This document shows, piece after piece, positions 8,921 to 18,015 of a stretch of 64,000 bases of DNA (position 1 is its first letter; every line of letters begins with the position of its first letter). Below the pieces are notes generated by a model. It saw only the letters and a list, made by a program, of their open reading frames with translations. It was not told the DNA's origin and did no database searches. Origin of the DNA: an uncultured Collinsella sp. Lineage in GTDB: Bacteria; Actinomycetota; Coriobacteriia; Coriobacteriales; Coriobacteriaceae. Where the stretch lies: NCBI GenBank assembly GCA_902495355.1, contig CABUWV010000004.1, positions 86,403 through 150,402 of the forward strand, read 5' to 3'. A program made the translations under genes and the position numbers.

Positions 8921-9637
8921 ATGGCAGACGCAGAGAGCAACCTCATTCCCTCCGAAGCAGCCGACCAGGTCGAGGTCGCGCTCGAAACGCAGGCCGCAGC
9001 CGACGACGGCATCCTGTACCTCAACGAGTACCAGTACGAAAACGACCTCGTCACCGACTTCGCCCGCCTGGTCGCCTCGCCCAGGCGCCGTGGCTCCCTG
9101 TACGTCGCCGCCGCGATTGCCGTGCTCATCGGCATCGGCATGCTGGTGGCCGGCGGCAGCTGGATCAAGTTCGGCGTCGTGCTGATCGTGTTCGGCGCCT
9201 TTTTGGCCTGGTGGAGCAAGAACCTCCACCACACGCTCGCCCGCGACTTTATCGATGCCGTCGAGGCCGACGAGTCCATGGGCGGCCGCTACCGCCGCGT
9301 CGCCGCCAACGAGGACGGCCTGATGGTCTGGGGCAAGAGCGGCAAGTCGCAGTTCTTCCCGTTTGAGAAGCTCGACCACGTGCTCGACGGCGAGCGCATC
9401 TTTGTGGCCATGTTCGCCGACCAGGGCGTGACGATCCCCAAGGACACCTTTGTTCGCGGCGATGCCGAGCAGTTTGGCCCCTTCCTCAAGGCGCGCATCA
9501 ACAAAAAACTCCGCATCGAGACCAAACGCAAGAAGATGAAGGCCGAGAAGGCCGCCGCCGAGGCCAAGCAGGGCGACAAGCCCCAGGAGACCAAAGGCAA
9601 GCAGCGCAAGCAGAAGAAGGACAAAAAGAAGCGCTAA
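8921..9637 (+). CDS. YcxB-like membrane protein
   Basis: 238 residues. The layout is an acidic N-terminus, two adjacent hydrophobic helices (about 64-100: LYVAAAIAVLIGIGMLVAGG, then FGVVLIVFGAFLAWW), a soluble domain with GRYRRVAANEDGLMVWGKSG and FPFEKLDHVLDGERIFVAMF, and a strongly basic lysine-rich tail from about 195. The order of helices then a PH-like beta domain resembles the YcxB-like family of unknown function. The C-terminal polybasic tail probably contacts phospholipid or nucleic acid. It is divergent from dnaX. Confidence 0.7.
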   Translation: MADAESNLIPSEAADQVEVALETQAAADDGILYLNEYQYENDLVTDFARLVASPRRRGSLYVAAAIAVLIGIGMLVAGGSWIKFGVVLIVFGAFLAWWSKNLHHTLARDFIDAVEADESMGGRYRRVAANEDGLMVWGKSGKSQFFPFEKLDHVLDGERIFVAMFADQGVTIPKDTFVRGDAEQFGPFLKARINKKLRIETKRKKMKAEKAAAEAKQGDKPQETKGKQRKQKKDKKKR

Positions 9638-9781
9638 GACCAAACCAGACAGACAGCCTCGCATCCCGCTATCCTCCCCATGCACCCGAGCGTGCTACAC
9701 TAGCAGCATCTATGCCACCGCGAATGGCTCGGCCCCACGCCCGCCGCTCGCAAACGAACTTTAAACGCACGAGGGTTGGCC

Positions 9782-11635
9782 ATGCCGCTTTTCTCGCAAC
9801 ATACCGCCCGGTTCTCGCCGGACGTTCCTTTGGAGGGCACCAGCTCTCGCGAGCTGCTCAAGCGGTACCAGCCGCTCGAGACACTTGCGACCGGCGGTTT
9901 TGGCTCCATCGAGATTTGCCGCGACACGCACCTGCGCCGCCGCGTCGCCATTAAGCGCATCCCCCTTATCAACGGCGCCGGCATGCCCGCCAGCGACATC
10001 ATGGATGTCCTGCGCGAGGCGCACACTGCCGCCATGCTTCAACATCCCAATATCGTGCAGGTCATCGACTTTACGCACGACACCGCCTATGCCTACCTGG
10101 TCATGGAGTATGTCGACGGTATGTCGCTGGCCGAGTTTTTGCATCGCGTGGACGGCCACTCGCTCACCTTTGACGAGGCCGCGGCCATTGCCGATGCCCT
10201 GGGCCAGGCGCTCACCTTCGCCCATAGCAATGGCGTACTCCACCTGGACATTAAGCCCGCCAACGTGCTCATCGACCACTCGGGCAATGTAAAGCTCACC
10301 GACTTTGGCATGGCGCGACTGTCGTCCGCCGGTGGCTTTGGCGGCTCACGCGGCGGCACCATCGGCTACATGCCGCCCGAGCAGCTCGATATCGAGACCG
10401 GCACGGTCGACGAGCGCGCCGATGTCTTTGCCCTCGCCTGTGTGATCTACGAGGGCCTGTGCGGCAGCGCTCCCTTTATGGCGGCCACGCCCGCCGACTC
10501 GCTCGGCCGCATCATCGGCGGCGCCACCTATCCCAGCGAGCTGATACCACACTTTCCCCCGGGAGCCGAGGCCGCGCTCATGAGCGCGCTCTCCCCCATG
10601 CCGCAGGACCGCCCCAACAGCATCGAGGCATTTTGCGACCAGCTCCTTGCCGGTCTGGGCAGCGTGCGCGAAGGCCGTCGCAGCCTGGAGCAAATGGTTG
10701 GCGAACTTTCGGATGACGAGCAGGAGCTCGACGATATCGAGCCGTCGCACTACGAGGACGACGCCATCGAGGTCGACCCCGCACTCGGCTGGGCGGGCAC
10801 GCGCTGGAGCCATGCGCGCGACTACACCATGCGCACTATCTCGGCGCTAACGTGCGGCACCTTTAGCTTTTTGCTGATGCAAACGGCCGGGGTCGCGGCG
10901 CTTCCTGGCCTGGTCATTGCGGCCATCGCGATCGGAGCGGCGGCTGGCCTGGCCCCCCAAATTGGCTCGGCCATCTCGGCTGTGGGCTTTTTGGTGCTCA
11001 TGGCCAACGCCACCATGCAGGCACAGGGCATCCTGTCGATGCTGCCCATCGCGGTGATCTTTGCCGCCGCCATGTCCGGTTGGTGGATCGCCTGGGGTCG
11101 CACCGAGACTGCCGCGAGCGCCGCGCTCACCTGTGCACTCGCGCTTGGCTGTCTGACCGGCAATACCTTCCTGGCAGCTGGGGTCGCCGCCGGCGTCGCG
11201 TCATTTTGGCTCGGCCCGGCAAGCGCCGCCGCGGCAACGGGCATTGGCGCGCTTTTTGCCCGTCTGGCCACGGTCGCGCTTTCAGCCGGAGGCGTGCTGG
11301 GGCTCGGTAACGTTGCCGCAGCGCTGGGAGACCCGCTCCTTTGGGCTGCCTTTGTGCTGGTCGCGGCAACTGCCGCAGCGTCATCTGCACTGCTCAATGC
11401 CCATGCCAAGCGTGCCGATCAGAGCTCAAACCTTGCCGCAATCGCCGCCATCGCTGTCACCGGCATAGGCTGCGCAGCGGCGTCCTGTCTTGCACACCAT
11501 ATGGAAATTGCCGGCCTTGCAGCCGCGGTCGTCGCCAAGGCGGCGGTTGCGGGAACCCTATCCTCTATAATCGTTGGGATATGCCTATATTTGCTCGGAT
11601 ACCAAAGAACCTATACGGAGAGTGATCTTTCGTGA
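9782..11635 (+). CDS. Membrane Ser/Thr kinase with polytopic C-terminus; HLD instead of HRD
   Basis: 617 residues from the ATG at 9782, six bases after GAGGG. The N-terminal kinase domain has a glycine loop TLATGGFGSIEICRD, the lysine VAIKRI, a catalytic loop LHLDIKPANVLID and LTDFGMARL, then GTIGYMPPEQ. The usual Arg before the catalytic Asp is Leu, so this is a non-RD kinase, often meaning no activation-loop phosphorylation is needed. The C-terminal ~250 residues form roughly eight Ala/Gly-rich membrane helices. It overlaps the FhaA gene by 4 bases (GTGA) and heads the signalling operon. Confidence 0.9.
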   Translation: MPLFSQHTARFSPDVPLEGTSSRELLKRYQPLETLATGGFGSIEICRDTHLRRRVAIKRIPLINGAGMPASDIMDVLREAHTAAMLQHPNIVQVIDFTHDTAYAYLVMEYVDGMSLAEFLHRVDGHSLTFDEAAAIADALGQALTFAHSNGVLHLDIKPANVLIDHSGNVKLTDFGMARLSSAGGFGGSRGGTIGYMPPEQLDIETGTVDERADVFALACVIYEGLCGSAPFMAATPADSLGRIIGGATYPSELIPHFPPGAEAALMSALSPMPQDRPNSIEAFCDQLLAGLGSVREGRRSLEQMVGELSDDEQELDDIEPSHYEDDAIEVDPALGWAGTRWSHARDYTMRTISALTCGTFSFLLMQTAGVAALPGLVIAAIAIGAAAGLAPQIGSAISAVGFLVLMANATMQAQGILSMLPIAVIFAAAMSGWWIAWGRTETAASAALTCALALGCLTGNTFLAAGVAAGVASFWLGPASAAAATGIGALFARLATVALSAGGVLGLGNVAAALGDPLLWAAFVLVAATAAASSALLNAHAKRADQSSNLAAIAAIAVTGIGCAAASCLAHHMEIAGLAAAVVAKAAVAGTLSSIIVGICLYLLGYQRTYTESDLS

Positions 11636-12642
11636 ACTTCCTGAACATCTTCGAGGACCACGTGGCCGGCATCTTCGGTGCCACCCGTGCCCCGTTCTCC
11701 TTTAAGAAGCTTGCCAAGCAGGCCGCTCGCGACATGGAGGATCAGACTCTGGTGATCAACGGCGTCAACACGGCGCCGGCACTCTATACCATCCTTATCG
11801 CCGCCGACGACGATCCCATGCTCGCCCCGTTCTACCCCGAGCTTTCGCGCGAGGTCCGCGAGTTTGTGAAGGCGCAGGCCGAAAAGCGCCGCTATGTCTT
11901 TGTCGGCGAGCCCCTCGTGCGCTTTATGATCGATCCGCAGCTGCGCGCCGGCAAGTTCTCGGTCTTTGCCGAGAACGTCGATGCCCCCACGCTCGGCCGC
12001 CTGTACGAAGAAGAGCGCGCCTATCAAAACGGCCTGGGCCAGAACAACTCCGCGGCAAGCCGTGCCGCCAGCGCCCCGCGCGCCGGCCAGCAGCAGTTTG
12101 CTGCCCCGCAGCAGCAGCGCCCCGCCGCCATGCCCCAGCAGCAGCCGACGCCTCGCGCCGCCGCTCCCGACCCGCTTGCCGTGGCAGATCCCTTCGCGCC
12201 TAGCGTCCCCGACCCCGCCGCTCCTATCCCGGTGCCGCAGACCGTCTCGCGCGACGCGCTTGCCGGCATGGGCGGAGCCGCCGCGACCGGTGCCGCCGTG
12301 GGCCTAGGTGCCGCAGCCGGCATCGCCTCCAACATGGCGAGCACTCGCGCCCCGCAGCGCCCGCTCGCCCAGCTCGTCGACGTCGTGAGCGGCGAGAGCC
12401 ATAGCATCACCTCCGCACAGGTGACTATCGGTCGCGAGCGCTCAGTTTCCGATATTGCCCTGCGCGACCCCAACGTGTCGCGTCGCCACGCCCAGCTCAC
12501 CTTTACGGGCTCGGATTGGTCGATCGAGGACCTCAATTCCACCAACGGCACGCTCGTCAACAACCGCCGCATTACGCGCTGCCCGCTGCGCAACGGCGAT
12601 CTGCTGACGTTTGGCCTGAGCACCTTTGAATTTAGGGGATAG
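11632..12642 (+). CDS. fhaA: FhaA-type protein: DUF3662 plus FHA domain
   Basis: 336 residues, GTG start overlapping the kinase stop. Residues 1-130 (FLNIFEDHVAGIFGATRAPF, PFYPELSREVREFV) match the DUF3662 domain of actinobacterial FhaA. A Gln/Pro/Ala-rich linker follows, then a C-terminal FHA domain with TIGRERSVSDIALRDPNVSR, RHAQLTF and EDLNSTNGTLVN. FhaA reads phosphothreonines made by PknB-type kinases and acts in cell-wall synthesis in mycobacteria. The operon position (kinase, fhaA, fhaB, phosphatase, rodA-pbp, pknB) is the classic actinobacterial one. Confidence 0.92.
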   Translation: MNFLNIFEDHVAGIFGATRAPFSFKKLAKQAARDMEDQTLVINGVNTAPALYTILIAADDDPMLAPFYPELSREVREFVKAQAEKRRYVFVGEPLVRFMIDPQLRAGKFSVFAENVDAPTLGRLYEEERAYQNGLGQNNSAASRAASAPRAGQQQFAAPQQQRPAAMPQQQPTPRAAAPDPLAVADPFAPSVPDPAAPIPVPQTVSRDALAGMGGAAATGAAVGLGAAAGIASNMASTRAPQRPLAQLVDVVSGESHSITSAQVTIGRERSVSDIALRDPNVSRRHAQLTFTGSDWSIEDLNSTNGTLVNNRRITRCPLRNGDLLTFGLSTFEFRG

Positions 12643-12648
12643 TCGCTT

Positions 12649-13065
12649 ATGAACATCGATATCGTCCTTTTTGCAGGCCGCATCGTCCTGGTCGCCCTGC
12701 TCTATATCTTCCTGTTCGCCGTCATGAAGACCGGCGTGGGACTTGTGCGCGGGCAGCGCCGCGACTCGGCTATCTGGACGATTGATGTGGACAAGGGTCC
12801 GCGCGGTATCCGCGGCATCCACGTAGACATGCTCGGCCCCGTCATCGTCGGTCGCTCGCCATCTTCGGACATCTGCATCAACGAACCGTTCGTCTCGGCC
12901 TCACATGCGCGCTTTTCGCTGCAGGGCCCGGCGCTCATCATCGAGGACCTCAACTCGCTTAACGGCACGCTCGTCAACGGCCGCCAGCTTGTTGAGCCCG
13001 CAACGCTGCGCGAGGGCGACGAAGTCCAGATTGGCGACGTGGTCATGAAGGTGAACCGTCGATGA
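12649..13065 (+). CDS. fhaB: FhaB-type membrane FHA protein
   Basis: 138 residues. An N-terminal membrane helix (IVLFAGRIVLVALLYIFLFA) is followed by an FHA domain: VIVGRSPSSDICINEPFVSA, SHARFSLQG, EDLNSLNGTLVNGR, REGDEVQIGDVVMKV. Equivalent to FhaB/FipA, which is anchored near the divisome and elongasome. The spacing is 6 bases after fhaA, with AGGGG as ribosome site; its stop overlaps the phosphatase ATG. Confidence 0.93.
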   Translation: MNIDIVLFAGRIVLVALLYIFLFAVMKTGVGLVRGQRRDSAIWTIDVDKGPRGIRGIHVDMLGPVIVGRSPSSDICINEPFVSASHARFSLQGPALIIEDLNSLNGTLVNGRQLVEPATLREGDEVQIGDVVMKVNRR

Positions 13066-14996
13066 TCGACGAGGAGAACAAGTCCGCAACTATGACCGAG
13101 GCACCGGCCGCCGCCACAGCTGCGCCGGCCCACGCCGCTCCGGCGGGCTCCGCACCCGTGGAGCCCGAGGACACCGTGTTCTCCCTGCCTCTTTCGCATG
13201 TAACGCATGATATTTCGGATCTCGCCGATAACGAGGACGAAGAGGATGCCGTAGCGGCGCCCATCGGCGCACATGCTGCGGAACAGCCCACAGCGCCCGA
13301 AGCAACCCCGGCGCCGGCTCACTTTGCAGAGCCCGTCGCCGCGGCAATCAACGAGAGCGCTGCGGTGTTTGCGGCACCCGAGCCCGCCGCGCCGGCGTTT
13401 CCCATAGCCCCGGCATCCGAGGTTGCGCCCGCGTCTACGCCGGCGCCCGAGGCGGGGACATCCCCCGAGGACGGCCCTGCACCCAAGACCCCGCAGCCTG
13501 CGCCCGCAAGCGAGTCCGATGCCGTGGCCGAGCCCGCCGCCCAGTCGCAAAACACGCCCGCGCCGTCGCACTTTGCGACGCCCGAGCCTATAGACGTCAG
13601 CCCGCAAGATGACGAGTCGACCGCCCGCGTGTCCGAGGAGCCCGACTCCCCGGACACCGGCGATTCCGAATCAAAAGCCGAGACCGACACCGTCTCTCCC
13701 GGTGACACTGCCGAGATCGACGTTGCCGCCGTTGAGGCCAAGCTCAAAGACCCCGGCTCGACCATGAGCTTTGAGCCCCTGACCGAGGAACGCATCGAGA
13801 CCGACTCGACCTATGATGCCGGCACCACCACGCAACTCATGTGGGGCGCCCGCTCTGACGTTGGCTGCGTGCGCCCGCACAACGAGGATTCCTACCTGGT
13901 GCAGTCGCCGCTCTTTTGCGTATGCGACGGCATGGGTGGTCACGCTGCCGGCGAGGTGGCCTCTTCTATCGCTGTCGAGACCATCGCCAAGACAGCTCCT
14001 CAGTCTGCCGACGCCGCACGCCTGGCGGCAGCCGTCGAGGCCGCCAACGCCGCCGTAATCGAGGCTGCCTTGAATGGCCTGGGCAAGCCCGGCATGGGCT
14101 GCACAGCCACTTGCGCCTATATCGAAAACGACACGCTCGCCATCGCCCACGTGGGTGACTCTCGCGCCTACCTGCTCCACGAGGGCACGCTCATCCGCGT
14201 GACCCGCGACCACTCCTACGTGGAGGAGCTCGTAGACGCCGGCGAGATCACGGCAGATGAGGCTCGCGTCCACCCCAACCGTTCGGTCATCACCCGCGCG
14301 CTGGGCTCGGACCCCGCTATGTATGCCGACCACTTCACTCTGCATATCGAGGAAGGCGACCGTCTGATCCTGTGCTCCGACGGCCTTTCGAGCATGATTC
14401 CCGATAGCGATATCGAGAACATCGCCACGCAGTCCTCAACCGCGCAAATCTGCGTCGACAACCTAGTGGACGCGGCGCTTGCCGCCGGCGGCCACGACAA
14501 CGTGACCGTAGTAGTCGTTGACCTGGTTGACGATGGCGTTATGCGCGAGGCGCAGCGCGTGCGTCGCCGCAACATTACTATCGCCGCCATCCTGGCCCTC
14601 GTCTTTGTGCTGGCAGCTGGCATCTGGGCCTACACGGGTGTCACCGGCTCGTACTACCTGGGTACCTACCAGGGCAATGTCGCCGTCTGGCGCGGCCTGC
14701 CCGGCAAGCCGCTCGGACTCAAGCTCCACTGGCTCGAGAGCGAAACCAGCATCAAGCTATCCGACCTGCCCGAAGACACGCAAAACCGCCTCAAGGCGGG
14801 TATTCCGCAAACAAGTGTCGACGATGCGCAGGACACGATATCCAAGTACCGCCACCAGATCGACGAGGAGCAGACCCGCCAGGTGATCGACGCGCAAACG
14901 ATTCGCGACAACACCAATCAGGGATCGACCTCCGAATCAGATTCCGAGAAAACCGCCGAACAGTCCGCCGAGGCCGAAGCCTCCGATAAGAATTAG
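13062..14996 (+). CDS. pstP: PP2C-family Ser/Thr phosphatase (PstP/PrpC type) with long disordered N-terminus
   Basis: 644 residues. The first ~245 residues are a Pro/Ala/Glu-rich low-complexity extension, unlike typical PstP, which starts at the catalytic domain. The PP2C domain then shows SDVGCVRPHNEDSYL, VCDGMGGHAAGE, LAIAHVGDSRAYL, ITRALGSDP, LILCSDGLSSMI and GGHDNVTVVVVD, so all metal-binding Asp motifs are intact. A membrane helix (TIAAILALVFVLAAGIWAY) leads to an extracellular tail. It should reverse phosphorylation by the flanking kinases. A downstream ATG (13092) is possible, but the ATGA overlap with fhaB favours the first. Confidence 0.93.
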   Translation: MIDEENKSATMTEAPAAATAAPAHAAPAGSAPVEPEDTVFSLPLSHVTHDISDLADNEDEEDAVAAPIGAHAAEQPTAPEATPAPAHFAEPVAAAINESAAVFAAPEPAAPAFPIAPASEVAPASTPAPEAGTSPEDGPAPKTPQPAPASESDAVAEPAAQSQNTPAPSHFATPEPIDVSPQDDESTARVSEEPDSPDTGDSESKAETDTVSPGDTAEIDVAAVEAKLKDPGSTMSFEPLTEERIETDSTYDAGTTTQLMWGARSDVGCVRPHNEDSYLVQSPLFCVCDGMGGHAAGEVASSIAVETIAKTAPQSADAARLAAAVEAANAAVIEAALNGLGKPGMGCTATCAYIENDTLAIAHVGDSRAYLLHEGTLIRVTRDHSYVEELVDAGEITADEARVHPNRSVITRALGSDPAMYADHFTLHIEEGDRLILCSDGLSSMIPDSDIENIATQSSTAQICVDNLVDAALAAGGHDNVTVVVVDLVDDGVMREAQRVRRRNITIAAILALVFVLAAGIWAYTGVTGSYYLGTYQGNVAVWRGLPGKPLGLKLHWLESETSIKLSDLPEDTQNRLKAGIPQTSVDDAQDTISKYRHQIDEEQTRQVIDAQTIRDNTNQGSTSESDSEKTAEQSAEAEASDKN

Positions 14997-15012
14997 AAAG
15001 GGAGTGCCGCTT

Positions 15013-17883
15013 ATGAGTCGCCGCAACACCGAGCTGCTCTTGCTCATCGCCTCGGCGTTCCCCGTCATCCTGCTGTATGCGATGTACGTGCTCACCGCGG
15101 GCGCCGCTATCTCCTTTGAGACGCTCGCCGTGCCGATCGGCCTCTTTGCCGCCTTCGCCGCGGCACATATCGCCGTGCGCATCTTGGCGCCCGGCGCCGA
15201 CCCCGCCATCCTACCCATCGTATTTATACTTTCGGGCATCGGCATCACGTTCGTGACACGCCTCGCCCCCGCTCTCGCCATCTCACAGCTCATCATCCTG
15301 TTTGTCTCGGTGGCGCTCATGGTGGGAACGCTCGCGTTGGTTAAGAACCTCGACGTGGTCATGCGCTACAAGTACACCTTTGGCATCATCGGCATCATTC
15401 TGCTGATGCTGCCTATCTTTATCGGCACCACGATCTCGGGCTCCAAGCTGTGGATTCGCATCGCGGGCTTTACCATCCAGCCCGGCGAGTTCGCCAAGGT
15501 CTTTATCGTCCTGTTCCTGGCCGGCTACCTGGCCGAGAACCGCGAGCTGCTCTCCATCTCCAACCGCAAGATCCTGGGCTTTAAGATCCCTCGCCTGCGA
15601 CTGCTGCTGCCGCTGTTTGCCGTGTGGGGCGTGTGCCTGCTCGTCGTCGTCTTCGAACGCGACCTGGGTTCGGCCGTGCTGTTCTACACCATCTTCTTGC
15701 TGATGCTCTACGTTGCCACGGGACGATTCTCGTATGTCGTTATCGGCCTTGCGCTCTTAGCTGTCGGAGCCGTGGGCGCCTACAAGTTCCTATCGCACGT
15801 TCAGGTGCGTTTCCAGGTTTGGCTCGATCCGTTTAAGGACGCCCAGGGCCAGGGCTACCAGATCGTCCAGTCGCTCTTCTCGCTTGCCGATGGCGGTCTG
15901 GTCGGTGTTGGCATCGGCAACGGCATGGCCAACAACATCCCTGTCGTCGAGTCCGACTTTATCTTCTCGGCTATCGGCGAGGAGATGGGCCTTTTGGGCG
16001 GCGGCGCCGTGCTCATCCTGTTTATGCTCTTTGCCGTTCGCGGCCTGACCACAGCTGCCCGCGCAAAGTCCGACCTCGCCGCCTTTAGTGCCACGGGCCT
16101 TACGGCCGCCATCAGCTTCCAGGCCTTCTTGATCGTTGGCGGCGTAACCCGCCTGATCCCGCTGACCGGCGTCACCCTGCCCTTTATGAGCCAGGGCGGC
16201 TCCTCTCTGCTGGCGAGCTTTATCATCGTCGCGCTCCTGCTGCGCGCCGGTGACGAGGCGACCGGACGCGAGGCCGAGCTTACCGGCACCGGCACCATGG
16301 CCGCCATCACCGATGATCAGGTCGCATCTGCCGCCGCCCCGACGGGCACGCGCTTTGCCACCTCGTCTTCCTACGGCAGCGGCAGCCATTCCGTCGGCTC
16401 GCGCATGCGCCGTCGCCTGCTCGACACACCTGAATCCGGTGTGCTCGGCCGCGTGGCGCTCGCCAACCGTCTAACCCGCGCGGTGCTCGCCTTTACGGCG
16501 CTGTTCGCCATCCTTATCGGCAACCTCACCTATGTCCAGGTCATCAAGGCCAAGGACTATCAGGACATGCCGACCAACAACCACACCATCGCCCGCTCCA
16601 AGTACATCCAGCGCGGTTCCATCATCACGTCCGACGGCGTGACGCTGGCCGAGTCGCTGCAACAGGAGGACGGCACCTACGTACGCTCCTACCCCAACGG
16701 TAACCTGGCAGCGCACGTGGTTGGCTACGTGAGCCAGCAGTATGGCACCACCGCCATCGAGAGCGTCATGAACGACACGCTCACCGGCTCTAAGGATTAC
16801 TCCAGCTGGAACAACGCCATCGCGTCGCTCGCGGGCCAGACCCAGCCGGGCAACACCGCCAAGCTCACCATCGACTCGCGCATCCAGACGGCTGCCGAGC
16901 AGGCACTCAAGGGCTTTAAGGGCGCTGTAGTGGTCATCGACCCGCGTACCGGCGCGGTGCTCGCATGTGCCAGCTCGCCCACCTACGACAACACCAACAT
17001 CGATGCCCTGCTGCAGACGGGCGGCGGCGAGGACGGCTCCATGTACAATCGCGCCATGGACGCGCTGTACACGCCGGGCTCAACGTTTAAGGTCGTTACG
17101 CTTTCCGCGGCACTCGAGACCGGTACCGCCAGCCTTACCAGCACCTACCAGGCGCCCGGCTCCATGGACATCGGCAACGCACCGGTCACCAACGATGCCA
17201 ACGAGAGCTACGGCACCATCAGCCTGCAGCAGGCCTTTGCCGTGTCCTCCAACGTCGTCTTTGGCCAGGTGGCAAACGAAGTTGGCGCAAACACGCTCGT
17301 ACAGTTTGCCAACGCCTTTGGCTACGGCCAAAAGCTCGGCCAGGACCTGACCTCCGCGGCCTCCATCATGGCCGACCCGTCGCTCATGACCGAGTGGGAG
17401 ACCGCCTGGGCCGGCGCCGGCCAGCCTGTCGGCATGGACCACACGCCCGGCCCGCAGACCACCGTCATGCAAAACGCCGTGATTGCCGCCGCCATCGCTA
17501 ACAGCGGCGTGGTCATGGACCCGTACTTTGTAGCCCAGGTACTCGCCCCGGACGGAACCGTGGTCAAGACCACGCAGTCCCGCTCGCTTGGTCAGGCCGT
17601 CAGCTCCGCCACGGCCGACCAGGTCAAGCAGGCCATGCTTGCCGTCGTCCAGTCCGGCACCGGCACCGATGCCCAGATCCCCGGCGTCAAGGTCGCCGGC
17701 AAGACCGGCTCGGCCGAGACCGGCGGCACCAACGTCAACTCGATGTTCGTTGGCTTTGCACCTTACGATTCACCCACGGTCGCCATCTCGGTGGCCTTGG
17801 AGGATTTCGACAAGCATGACGTCAAGGCCGCCAAGATTGCCGGTATCGTCCTGACCGCGGCGCTTGCCGCACAGGGAGCGTGA
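15013..17883 (+). CDS. RodA/FtsW (SEDS) glycosyltransferase fused to a class B penicillin-binding protein
   Basis: 956 residues in one uninterrupted frame. Residues 1 to ~415 are a ten-helix SEDS polymerase (GSKLWIRIAGFTIQPGEFAK, FERDLGSAVLFY, FIFSAIGEEMGLLGG, TGVTLPFMSQGGSSLLASF). A Ser/Gly linker with RMRRRLLDTP leads to a further membrane helix (about 490) and a transpeptidase domain with the active-site YTPGSTFKVV (SxxK), VSSNVVF (SxN) and VAGKTGSAETGG (KTG). In most actinobacteria these are adjacent genes, rodA and pbpA; here glycan polymerisation and cross-linking are tied in one chain. Start: ATG 15013 after AAGGGAG, preferred over the GTG at 15004. Confidence 0.94.
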   Translation: MSRRNTELLLLIASAFPVILLYAMYVLTAGAAISFETLAVPIGLFAAFAAAHIAVRILAPGADPAILPIVFILSGIGITFVTRLAPALAISQLIILFVSVALMVGTLALVKNLDVVMRYKYTFGIIGIILLMLPIFIGTTISGSKLWIRIAGFTIQPGEFAKVFIVLFLAGYLAENRELLSISNRKILGFKIPRLRLLLPLFAVWGVCLLVVVFERDLGSAVLFYTIFLLMLYVATGRFSYVVIGLALLAVGAVGAYKFLSHVQVRFQVWLDPFKDAQGQGYQIVQSLFSLADGGLVGVGIGNGMANNIPVVESDFIFSAIGEEMGLLGGGAVLILFMLFAVRGLTTAARAKSDLAAFSATGLTAAISFQAFLIVGGVTRLIPLTGVTLPFMSQGGSSLLASFIIVALLLRAGDEATGREAELTGTGTMAAITDDQVASAAAPTGTRFATSSSYGSGSHSVGSRMRRRLLDTPESGVLGRVALANRLTRAVLAFTALFAILIGNLTYVQVIKAKDYQDMPTNNHTIARSKYIQRGSIITSDGVTLAESLQQEDGTYVRSYPNGNLAAHVVGYVSQQYGTTAIESVMNDTLTGSKDYSSWNNAIASLAGQTQPGNTAKLTIDSRIQTAAEQALKGFKGAVVVIDPRTGAVLACASSPTYDNTNIDALLQTGGGEDGSMYNRAMDALYTPGSTFKVVTLSAALETGTASLTSTYQAPGSMDIGNAPVTNDANESYGTISLQQAFAVSSNVVFGQVANEVGANTLVQFANAFGYGQKLGQDLTSAASIMADPSLMTEWETAWAGAGQPVGMDHTPGPQTTVMQNAVIAAAIANSGVVMDPYFVAQVLAPDGTVVKTTQSRSLGQAVSSATADQVKQAMLAVVQSGTGTDAQIPGVKVAGKTGSAETGGTNVNSMFVGFAPYDSPTVAISVALEDFDKHDVKAAKIAGIVLTAALAAQGA

Positions 17884-18015
17884 TGCCCATGATCGAATCG
17901 GACACCCGAGGCGCGCCGCGGCCGAAGAGTTAGCGGCAACGCGCCACACGGCCCCAGCGGCCACATCGTAGGTACTACACACATCGTTGAGCGAATAGTT
18001 ATGTTAGGAGCAGGA

